Below are positions 1 to 7,600 of a stretch of 64,000 nt of DNA, one piece after another. Each line of letters opens with the position of its first letter. The stretch's first letter is position 1. The DNA lies in assembly GCA_018001935.1 (NCBI GenBank), contig JAGNHB010000006.1, positions 1-64,000 on the forward strand, in the 5' to 3' direction. A program made the translations under genes and the position numbers. The notes beneath the pieces are model-generated. The model was not told the DNA's origin, searched no databases, and saw nothing but the letters and a program-made list of their open reading frames with translations. The DNA comes from Acidobacteriota bacterium. Its GTDB lineage: Bacteria > Acidobacteriota > JAAYUB01.

Positions 1-80
1 CAAAGTCAATTATTTTGTTGGCATTTACTGCGGATTATTTAGGGGATAGCTCAATCCGCCGTCCTTCTCGCTGATACGCC

Positions 81-109
81 TTGACTTATTAAAATCGAGG
101 TGCGATAAA
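81..109 (+). promoter_or_regulatory. Sigma70-type promoter before the QueG-like gene
   Basis: TTGACT at 81-86 and GATAAA at 104-109 are separated by 17 nt, in a locally AT-rich stretch. The predicted transcription start is near 116, giving a leader of about 20 nt before the ATG at 135. The -35 matches consensus 5/6 and the -10 matches 4/6. Bases 1-80 hold nothing else I recognise. Confidence 0.5.
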
Positions 110-134
110 AAGGAAACTGAGGCTAGAGGTCCTG

Positions 135-860
135 ATGACCGAACCGCGTATCCGGTCCGATACAGTGAAAACCCTGGCGGCCGGGCTGGGGGCGGAGGCG
201 TGCGGCATCGCGTCCGTCGAGCGGTTCGACGGCGCCCCGGCGGGGTTCCACCCAACGGAGGTCTGGCCCGACTGCCGGTCCGTGGTGGTGTTCCTCAAGA
301 GCATGCCTGCGGAGGTCCTTCTGGCGGGTCTCCCCGTCCCCTACACCCATGCGGCTTCCCTGATGTACGCCGAACTGGACCGCCTGGGGCTGGATTTGTG
401 CCGGGCCCTCGAGGCGCGGGGTGTCCGGGCCCTTCCCGTACCCTGCGACACCCCCTACGTGCACTGGGAACCGGAACGGTCCCACGGGATGGGCGTCCTG
501 TCCATGCGCCATGCCGCCCGGCTGGCGGGCCTGGGAATTCTGGGGCGCAACACGCTCCTCATCCACCCGACATTCGGGAACCGGGTCTACATCGGCGCGG
601 TCCTGATGGCCGAGAACCTGGAGGCGGATCCCCTGGTGGATGATTTCCGGTGCCCGGCCCGCTGCCGGAAGTGCCTGGAGGCCTGCGAACCGAAGGCCCT
701 GGACGGCGTGACGGTGGACCAGTCCCGCTGCCGCGCCCATTCCTTCGCCCGGGTCGGACGGGGTTTCGACCTCTATCGATGCTGTGAGTGCAGGCGGGCA
801 TGCCCCCTGCGCGAGGGCCGCCCGCGAAAGCGTGATGCGCCGCATCGCCGGGAGGGATAA
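135..860 (+). CDS. QueG-like 4Fe-4S protein (epoxyqueuosine reductase family, short form)
   Basis: This 241-residue soluble protein resembles the epoxyqueuosine reductase/QueG group of iron-sulfur proteins. The C-terminal third carries two ferredoxin-like cysteine groups: C173, C177, C180, C184, then C199 and C216, C217, C219, C223-Pro, enough for two [4Fe-4S] clusters. The central GLGILGRNTLLIHPTFGNR region resembles the cobalamin-binding part of QueG, where a GxxGxxGKN-type motif is usual. It is much shorter than QueG (about 340-380 residues) and lacks the C-terminal HEAT-like tail, so it is better called a QueG-like reductase than queG itself. Start: ATG at 135, with a GAGG stretch just upstream and a promoter at 81-109. 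The next gene begins 88 nt downstream. Substrate unknown. Confidence 0.75.
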   Translation: MTEPRIRSDTVKTLAAGLGAEACGIASVERFDGAPAGFHPTEVWPDCRSVVVFLKSMPAEVLLAGLPVPYTHAASLMYAELDRLGLDLCRALEARGVRALPVPCDTPYVHWEPERSHGMGVLSMRHAARLAGLGILGRNTLLIHPTFGNRVYIGAVLMAENLEADPLVDDFRCPARCRKCLEACEPKALDGVTVDQSRCRAHSFARVGRGFDLYRCCECRRACPLREGRPRKRDAPHRREG

Positions 861-948
861 GATCCGCCCCGGCGACGGTATGAAGGTTCGGCGCCGAAAT
901 CCAAAGCGGCAGTTCGAGGGCTCACTGCCGCACTCCTGAGGAGGATGC

Positions 949-2652
949 ATGACCGGTGATCCCGTCGAAAACCGCGAGCGCGGGCAGGCGCTCCTGGACA
1001 AGATCCGGGAGGGGTTCCCCTCGCCGTTCTCCAGCCCCCTTCACGACGCCTACGTGGGGTTCACCGTCATGAAGGTCCTCGACCGGCTCGATGCCATGAA
1101 GGGGCGGTCACACTTCCTGGGGGAGGCCCGGGAGAACGACTACGCCAAGGCCCGGGAGGCGGTGCTGGACGAGGGGATGCGCTCCGTGGAGGCCGTGGTG
1201 GACCTCCTGGCCGGCTACCTCCCGGGCGCCGACCTCTTCGCCCACCCGCTCCAGCAGTTCAACGTGGCCCCGCCCTCGACCCTCCCGTCCCTCCTGGCGA
1301 CCCTGATCACGAGCCTGCTCAACCCCAACCTCCTCTGGGACGACTGGAGCCGCCGCTTCGCCGAGGCCGAGGTGGAGGTCTCGGCCCTCCTCTCGGAGTG
1401 GGTGGGTTACGACAAGTCCCGCTCGGTGGGGATCTCCACCTACGGCGGGTCCGGCGCCACGCTCTACGGCGTGCGGATGATGACGGCCAAGGCCGTCCCC
1501 GGCGCGGCGGAGCACGGGCTCCGCGAGGACGTGAAGGTCGTCGCCTCGGACGCGGCCCACTCCTGCAAGTACAACGCCCTGGAGTGGCTGGGGATCGGTC
1601 GGAAGAACCTGGTGACGGTGCCCACCGACGACGACAACTGCCTCCTCCCCGCCGAGACCCTGGAGATCGTCTACGACCTCCTGGACCGCGGGGAGAAGCT
1701 GGGCGGCTTCATCTGCACCCTGGGCACCACCGACGCCTTCGGCATGGACGACCTCACCTTCATCGCGGGGCTCCGGGACCAGATCGTCAGGAAATACAAC
1801 CTGGACTACGTGCCCCACATCCACGCCGACGCCGTGATCGGCTGGCCGTACCGCGTCTTCCACGACTACGACTTCGACGCCAACCCCCTGGGCTTCACCC
1901 CGGACACCCTCAAGTCGGTTCGCGACACCGGCCTGGCCGTGGAAAACCTTCACCTTGCCGACTCTATCGGGATCGATTTTCACAAAACCGGGTACGCGCC
2001 CTGCATCTCCTCTTTCATCCTGTTGAAGGACAAGGACGACCTTTGCCACATCCATCGGACACAGGAGGTCATCCCCTACCTCTTCCAGGCGGGCAACTAT
2101 CGACCGGGGCTCTACACCCTGGAACTCTCCCGGTCGGCCTCGGGGGTTTTCTCCGCCCTGGCCAACCTCCGCTTCTTCGGGAAGGACGGCTACCGGGTCC
2201 TCCTCAGCCACCCCATCGAGATGGCCAACCGGCTGCGGCGGAGCCTGGGCGAAGAGCCCACCGCCGTCGTGCTGAACCGGTACAACTTCGGCCCGGTGAC
2301 CCTCTTCCGCCTCTACCCGCCGGGCGTGGACGCCGCCGCCCGGTACGAGGCCGAGATTGCCGGCGCGGACGGCGCGGCGGACCTGGAGCGCCACAACGAG
2401 TTCAACCGTCAGATCTACCTGCGGATCCGGGAGGAGTCCCGCCGGGGGCAGTGCGCGAACCTCTCCCTGACCACCTGCTACCGGAAAACCCCGGAAGGGC
2501 GGCCGATCTACGCCCTGAAATCGTTCATCATGACGCCGTTCGTCACCCCGGAGACCATGGACACCCTGGTGTCGACCCTGCTCCGGATCCGGGACGACCT
2601 GTGCGGGGGACAGCCCTTCGATGACCGCCCCGGCGGGGGGCCCCCGGGGTAG
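949..2652 (+). CDS. Pyridoxal-phosphate-dependent group II decarboxylase family protein
   Basis: A 567-residue cytosolic enzyme of the PLP-dependent group II amino-acid decarboxylase family (glutamate, tyrosine and aspartate decarboxylases). The Schiff-base lysine is K346 in DFHKTGYAP, the pyridine-nitrogen aspartate is D294 in HIHADAVIGW, and H204 in AAHSCKY is the expected ring-stacking histidine. A Gly/Ser-rich phosphate-binding segment (GISTYGGSGATLYGV) precedes it. The length suits the longer members of the family. The start at ATG 949 follows a strong GAGGAGG at 938-944. A 7-bp hairpin (907-913 with 924-930) lies just before the ribosome site. The substrate cannot be assigned from sequence; an amino acid decarboxylated to an amine is the family reaction. 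Confidence 0.82.
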   Translation: MTGDPVENRERGQALLDKIREGFPSPFSSPLHDAYVGFTVMKVLDRLDAMKGRSHFLGEARENDYAKAREAVLDEGMRSVEAVVDLLAGYLPGADLFAHPLQQFNVAPPSTLPSLLATLITSLLNPNLLWDDWSRRFAEAEVEVSALLSEWVGYDKSRSVGISTYGGSGATLYGVRMMTAKAVPGAAEHGLREDVKVVASDAAHSCKYNALEWLGIGRKNLVTVPTDDDNCLLPAETLEIVYDLLDRGEKLGGFICTLGTTDAFGMDDLTFIAGLRDQIVRKYNLDYVPHIHADAVIGWPYRVFHDYDFDANPLGFTPDTLKSVRDTGLAVENLHLADSIGIDFHKTGYAPCISSFILLKDKDDLCHIHRTQEVIPYLFQAGNYRPGLYTLELSRSASGVFSALANLRFFGKDGYRVLLSHPIEMANRLRRSLGEEPTAVVLNRYNFGPVTLFRLYPPGVDAAARYEAEIAGADGAADLERHNEFNRQIYLRIREESRRGQCANLSLTTCYRKTPEGRPIYALKSFIMTPFVTPETMDTLVSTLLRIRDDLCGGQPFDDRPGGGPPG

Positions 2653-2678
2653 ATCCCCCGGAACAACGCCGGGGGATC
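2652..2678 (+). terminator. Strong hairpin at the decarboxylase stop codon
   Basis: GATCCCCCGG (2652-2661) pairs perfectly with CCGGGGGATC (2669-2678) around a 7-nt loop and touches the TAG stop. There is no T-run afterwards, so this may be an RNA-stabilising or partial termination hairpin rather than a classical intrinsic terminator. Confidence 0.4.
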
Positions 2679-2752
2679 ATTCCGCTGACGCCCCGGACGT
2701 CGGCCCGCAGAGCCGGGCCGCCCGGCGGGCCGGAAAAGGAGGTTCAATCGCC

Positions 2753-3292
2753 ATGAAACGCATCTTCACCACGCTTGCGCTCCTGCTGCCCCTCGTGCTG
2801 CTGACGGGGTGCTACGACTCCCCCGTCCCCCTGTCGGCGCCGGCCCTTCCGGTCGATGCGCGGTTGCCGGGCAACTGGATCCAGACGGCCCCCGCCGACG
2901 CCCCCAATGCCTACCGGCTGGTCATCCGGAAGTACAGCGAACGGGAGTACCTGGTCCTCTTCTCGGAAGGCGACGCCTCCCCCTCGGTGGCCCGGGGGTA
3001 CCTGACCGACGTGAGCGGCGTTCGGATGATGAACCTTCAGAACATCGACTCCGCCGAGCCCAAGGACCGGGACTTCATCTTCTTCCGGTACGATGTCGAA
3101 CCGGGCGGGGGCCTTCGGGTGCGGATCCTCTCCGACGACCACCCGGCGCTTCACGACCGCAGGTTCGCCACGGCGGCGCAACTCCGGGCGGTGGTGGCCC
3201 GGCACCTGAAAGAAGACAACCTCTTCGGGCCCCCCCTCGTCTTCACGCCGGCCCCGGACGTCGGCCTGGCCCTGGCACGGAAAGAAAAATAG
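2753..3292 (+). CDS. Hypothetical lipoprotein
   Basis: A 179-residue predicted lipoprotein. The N-terminus has two positive residues, a hydrophobic stretch and a lipobox LLTGC, with C20 as the lipidated cysteine and Tyr-Asp following it, so outer-membrane or periplasmic attachment is expected. The mature part has a beta-rich look with no family I recognise. The start at ATG 2753 is chosen because AAAAGGAGG lies at 2734-2742 and the signal peptide begins there; an upstream in-frame ATG at 2621 would add an unlikely Arg/Gly-rich leader. It lies 100 nt after the decarboxylase and may be cotranscribed with it. BIME-like repeats start right after the stop. Confidence 0.75.
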   Translation: MKRIFTTLALLLPLVLLTGCYDSPVPLSAPALPVDARLPGNWIQTAPADAPNAYRLVIRKYSEREYLVLFSEGDASPSVARGYLTDVSGVRMMNLQNIDSAEPKDRDFIFFRYDVEPGGGLRVRILSDDHPALHDRRFATAAQLRAVVARHLKEDNLFGPPLVFTPAPDVGLALARKEK

Positions 3293-3320
3293 CGCCGAAG
3301 TTTGCACGCCGAGGTTCGCA

Positions 3321-3418
3321 CGCGCCGTCCCGGCGCGGGTGCTGGGGTGGGGAGCTTCGCACGCGCCGTCCCGGCGCGGGGGTGGGGCGGGGAGCTTCGC
3401 ACGCGCCGTCCCGGCGCG
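3321..3418. repeat. Three tandem copies of palindrome B (CGCGCCGTCCCGGCGCG)
   Basis: The 17-nt palindrome CGCGCCGTCCCGGCGCG occurs at 3321-3337, 3362-3378 and 3402-3418, each preceded by a TTCGCA-type lead and spaced by about 40 nt of G/T-rich filler. The same palindrome recurs at 4097, 4204, 13358 and 13457. It begins 28 nt after the lipoprotein stop. Confidence 0.9.
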
Positions 3419-3429
3419 GGTGGGTGGGG

Positions 3430-3547
3430 TGGGGAAGAGTTCAGATCCGGCGGTTTCTCCAGAAGCAAATTCGCAACCGATTTGGAAATAATCGGTTGCG
3501 AAACACGGTTTCTGGTCGACTGGATGGCCGTCCCGCCGCCCCCGCGA
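3430..3547. repeat. Composite repeat, modules C and D (first copy) with 13-bp hairpin
   Basis: Module C (GGGAAGAGTTCAGATCCGG, about 3432-3450) recurs with one change at about 4119-4137. Module D starts with a perfect 13-bp stem, TTCGCAACCGATT at 3470-3482 with AATCGGTTGCGAA at 3490-3502, followed by a 50-nt stretch starting AAACACGGTTTC. D recurs in diverged form at 3961-4049, where its hairpin is kept by a paired base change. Confidence 0.75.
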
Positions 3548-3641
3548 CAAACATGGAATCCCAACGGAATTCAGGAATCGCTCCGCGATTCGGGGAAATG
3601 CCGATGGGAACACGTTATCCCGAAGGGATTATAGAGATTCG

Positions 3642-3817
3642 CCGGTGGGTGCTCCGCCGGAGGCGGTGCTCCCACCGGGAAACCGGTCCGATTGACGGGC
3701 CGCGCCCCGGAGGCGGCGCATGGATCGTTCGTGGTTTTCCGGCACCCCTCCGGGGTGCGGCGGGTTTAAGGGGCTCCTACCGGTGGGAGTTCGCCCCTCC
3801 GGGGGAACTCCCACCGG
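3642..3817. repeat. Cluster of three palindromic hairpins
   Basis: There are three stem-loops in 176 nt. 3642-3658 pairs with 3662-3678 (17-nt arms, two mismatches). 3742-3748 pairs with 3752-3758 (GCACCCC/GGGGTGC). 3780-3797 pairs with 3801-3817 (arms starting CCGGTGGGAGTTC, near-perfect). The first and third share the CCGGTGGG arm end and look like members of one family. No coding sequence is credible here. Confidence 0.7.
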
Positions 3818-3960
3818 CTAATTTCTTCGATCCCTTCGGGATAGGAGATCCGTAGGCGTTGTTTCAAGAGCCCCTTGAAATGACCAATCACGAAGACACT
3901 ATAGAACAGGGAACCCCGACAGGGTTTGGGTCAACCGGGAGCGACGGGGCTCTCCAGGAG

Positions 3961-4220
3961 TAAATACACAACCCAATCAGGAAGAAGAGGTTGTGAAATG
4001 CGGTTTCGGGTCGGTTGAACGGCGACCCCGCCGCCCTCGCTGCAAACGATTTCGGAGTCCGCGTCGGGACGACGCGTACGAACGGCGAGGTTTGCACGCG
4101 CCGTCCCGGCGCGGGGGGTCGGGAAGAGTTCGGATCCGGCGGATTCTTGAGGAAGATTTCGGAGTCCGCGTCGGGACGACGCGTACGAACGGCGAGGTTT
4201 GCACGCGCCGTCCCGGCGCG
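3961..4220. repeat. Composite repeat, modules D-A-B-C-A-B
   Basis: Module D (hairpin CACAACC 3967-3973 with GGTTGTG 3989-3995) is followed by palindrome A (GCGTCGGGACGACGC, 4061-4075), palindrome B (4097-4113), module C (about 4119-4155), then A again (4168-4182) and B again (4204-4220). A and B starts are 36 nt apart in both pairs, as at 13421/13457. A is almost the reverse complement of the B core, so A plus B is a BIME-like inverted pair. The 3293-4437 gap holds only these repeats and the GGAC tandem at 4287. Confidence 0.85.
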
Positions 4221-4286
4221 GGCATGACGGGGGCGGAAAAAGGGCGGGAGGCAGGGCGCCCCCCCGGTCCGGACTTGGGGTGCCTC

Positions 4287-4328
4287 AAGGACAAAAGGAC
4301 CCAAAGGACTAAAAGGACCCAAAGGACT
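4287..4328 (+). repeat. GGAC(C)AAA short tandem repeat
   Basis: AAGGACAAAAGGACCCAAAG-type sequence repeats with a period of about 10-11 nt. Related stretches lie at 19690, 28056, 36706, 36954 (reverse) and 56486 (reverse), all intergenic. Confidence 0.85.
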
Positions 4329-4437
4329 GTCGGGATGACACGGCAGACTTGCAATGGCCTTTATCGCCATCAAATCATGACCGGACCCGACCTTTGTGGC
4401 TCATCGATTCGGCTTCCACAGATTCAGAAATTCAACG

Positions 4438-4632
4438 TTATTCGTGGGCAAAACCCCCCAGTTCTTTCTCCAGCCGGTTTAATTCCTTCTTGCTGACTTT
4501 GCAGGCCGTGTAGCAGAGAGTGCATTTCAAGCGGGCCGACAAGGCCAATGCTTTGGCGGATAGTTCTTCGTTACACTGATCGGAGTAGTAACGAACAATC
4601 TTGAATGAATCGTACCGCCGGAGCGCGAAACC
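4438..4632 (-). pseudogene. Remnant open frame with a Cys-rich helical C-terminus
   Basis: On the minus strand an open frame ends at a TAA (4438-4440) and reads back without stops to the TGA of the glucanase. Its last 60 or so codons look coding: YDSFKIVRYYSDQ, then LKCTLCYTACKVSKKELNRL. It has no ATG or GTG in a suitable place and no ribosome site. Codon third positions are much poorer in G/C than in the neighbours, so it may be a decayed or transferred gene tail. I recognise no family. It could also be chance. Confidence 0.3.
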
Positions 4633-4656
4633 TCGGCCCCGCGGGCGGTTGACCCT

Positions 4657-7600
4657 TCACATCCCCAGGTAGACCAGCAGTTTGTCCGTGACGGTGCCGG
4701 TCTTGTGCACGGCGCGGTACTCGGCGCTGAGGGTCCCGTTGGCGGAACTCAGCTCCATCCAGACGGCGCCGGCCCACCCGCCCAGGCTGGAGAGGTCGAC
4801 CGTCACGGCTTTGTGGGCCCCGAGGGTCCCGGTGGCGCCGCCCACCACGGCGCCGGCGGCATCGTAGAGCTTGAGATCGTACGCCGCGCCGTCCCGGCTC
4901 CCCACGTTGATGAGGTTCAGGGTGCCGGCCCAGGCCGGGTCGGTCACCAGGAGAGGGAAACGGAGCGTGAAGGCCCCGTCGTCGTCGGGCGGGAGGGTCT
5001 GGGCGAACTGCGCGGCGGCGGCCCGCAGCAGGGCGCGCCGGACCGGCGGGCCGCCCCGGACGGCGGGGCTGCCCAGGGTCCGGGCCAGAGCGTAGCTGTC
5101 GGCCTTCGAGGAGAATCCCGCATAGAGGATCTCGACGGCCGTCGCGGGCTCGGAGACGGGACAGGCCAGGCGGAGGTACCCCGCGGGGAGGGTGTCGGCG
5201 GCCGGGAAGAGGGTCTTGAGGGGGCCGCCCCGCTGGCCGCAGGTCTCGACCAGCGGGTTGTCGTAGATCTTGGTGGCGGCCGCGTTGCCGGACACCGCCA
5301 GGACCCAGTTCACGATGAAGACCGCCGGGTCGCGGCCCAGGTTGAGGAAAGCCAGTTCGGTGTTGTAATCGGTGGTGTTCAGGTCGGGCAGCAGCTGGAA
5401 CGGACCCGCCGAGGTAGTGGCGTTCTGGCCCACGGTGGGCAGGGCCATGGACCCCGGCAGGTTCAGGAAGCCGAGGACCTCCCACCCCAGCAGGGGCTGG
5501 TCCGCCTGCACCGTTACCGAGTCGGCGTCGTCGAGGTGGTAGTCCGGCCGGGGGAAGATCTCGGACAGCAGCCGGGCCAGGCTGCCCATGGCGGGGATGC
5601 CCAGCGTTTTCGTCCCGACGAGGCCGCCGTTGCCGGCGAAGGCCTTGACGGTCACCGTGGCCGGCACGGGGTTGGGGTTGGTGAGGGCGAGCCCCGTGTA
5701 GGGCTTCTGCGTGACGGTCTGGTCCTCCCAGGCGACGGGGAAAACCAGGGCGGTGTCAGGGGACTCCGCCAGCGGCAGCACCATGTCGCCCTTGACGCTC
5801 TCGCTGCCCGCTGGAGCGTCCTTGGCCTCGGAGAAGACGTACCGGACGGCCCCGGTCAGGGACGTCCCGCCCTCGATGGACAGCCAGGGGTTGGCCGCGG
5901 CCGTGCCCGGGCCGGTGAAGACGGCCGCCATCTCGCCGCTGAAGGCCCCCTTCCCGGGGATGGTCACCACGTTGGTCTCCTTCAGAACGCCCTGGGCGTC
6001 GTAGGCTTTCAGCGTGACGGCGTCGGGCGCGTCCGACCCGTTCACCAGGTGCAGCCAGGTTTTCCAGCCCGACCCGCTGGCGGTGTGCGGACAGTAGAGG
6101 ACCCGGCGGGTCTCCACCGGTTGCGCGTAGGGGGGCTGGACCCAGGAGGCCCGCCCCGTGGCCGGGTCGGCCTCGCAGGAGATATAGATCGCGCCCGCCT
6201 GGTCGGTACCGCCCCAGATTTCCAGGGTGACGGTCGCGGGATGCGCCTGCGGGATCACGTCCGGGAAGCCCGCGGAGCGGTCCTGGTCGATGCTCACGCC
6301 CTTGTGCTTGAGTGGCCAGACGACGTCGAACTGGTTCTCCGTCACCCGGTTCTTGTAGGTGAAGGTGTTGGAGTTGTCCATGGCGGCGTTGACGTAGGTC
6401 TCGACCCGGTCCGGCGTCCCGTCGCTGTCGAAATCGTAGGACACGCGGAAGGACAGGTTGTTCCGGGTCATGGAGGGGTCGTGGAACCAGAAGGGGGTCA
6501 GGGCCGAGTCCGTGCAGAGCGAGAACCTCGTGTAAGGGTTCCGGGTCACCTTTCCCCAGAAGGTCCCCGTCCAGGCCCGGACCAGCGCGGCGCCGGGGTA
6601 GACGGCGTTGCCGGCCTGGGGCAGGCAGGCCAGGGAGTTCTCGACCTTCGCCAGGCGGGTGGCGTGATCGGCGGGGAAGGGGAAGCTCTGGTCGCCGATC
6701 GTCCAGGCGCCGGGGGTGGTGCTCAGGTTTTCGACGGGCTTGGCCGCCGCGTCGCAGGGGAGCCCCAGGCCCGCCGTCTTGCGGAGGAAGAGGCGGTTGT
6801 CCGGTGCCGGCGGCGGGCCGACGTGCTCCACCAGCAGGGGGGCCGTCCCGATCTTCGTGGCCATGGAGCCCGGCGGCACCGGGAAGGAGGTGACGTCGGC
6901 GCCGGTGTCCGCCGTCCGGAACCGGACGGTGACGGGGGTGGGCCCGGGGTTGTAGGCCACGAAACTCCGGGTGCCGTCCTTGACGAAGACGCCGAAGGCG
7001 GGGGTGTCCGCCACGACGGTGGCGTCCACCCGGCCGAGCCGCAGCAGGTTGTAGGCCCAATAGATGCCCTGGTGCTTCCAGGCCCCCATGAACGGCATGT
7101 GAGGCTCGACGGCCCGCGTGAGGGCGCCCGGGGGCCCCGGGTCGGTCCGGGAGGCGCCGGTCCCGGCGAGCTGCGCCTGCAGGCCGGCGTACAGGACGTT
7201 GTAGACGTACTCAGGCTTGTTGGTGTTGGGGTCGTCGGCCGCTTCCACCATCATCTCCGACCAGACCCGGCCGAGCCATTGGGGGTTGCGGCTGATGTAG
7301 AGGCTGGAGGCGCTCAAGGGGATGGCCTGGATCAGGATGGAGTTGGCGTAGTCCTCGTAGCCGGAACTCCAGAAGGTCCGGCGGGAGACGCTGGTCTGGG
7401 AGACGGTGCCGGCGAAGCAGTTCAGCCGGGGTTGGCCGTTTTTCTGGTAGCGGACGTAGGCGTCCGGCCAGTTGCCGTTGAAGAAGGTCCCCGAACCGGC
7501 GTCGAGGTTGGCGTCCTGGTTGAACCAGTACTGCTCGCCCGCCAGGACCTCCTCTTCGTAGAGGTAGAGCCCCAGCTCCGTCCACTCCGGCTTCCCGGCC

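Noticed and set aside
135-860. True queG (epoxyqueuosine reductase)
   Set aside because: The protein is 100 or more residues too short and lacks the C-terminal domain; kept as QueG-like only.
3321-3418. CRISPR-like array
   Set aside because: The units are palindromic with only three copies, spacers are low-complexity G/T filler of similar sequence, and no cas genes occur.
3302-3855. Small open frames within the palindrome block
   Set aside because: The products are pure repeat translations (RRPGAG-type), with no ribosome site; the structure of the DNA explains them.
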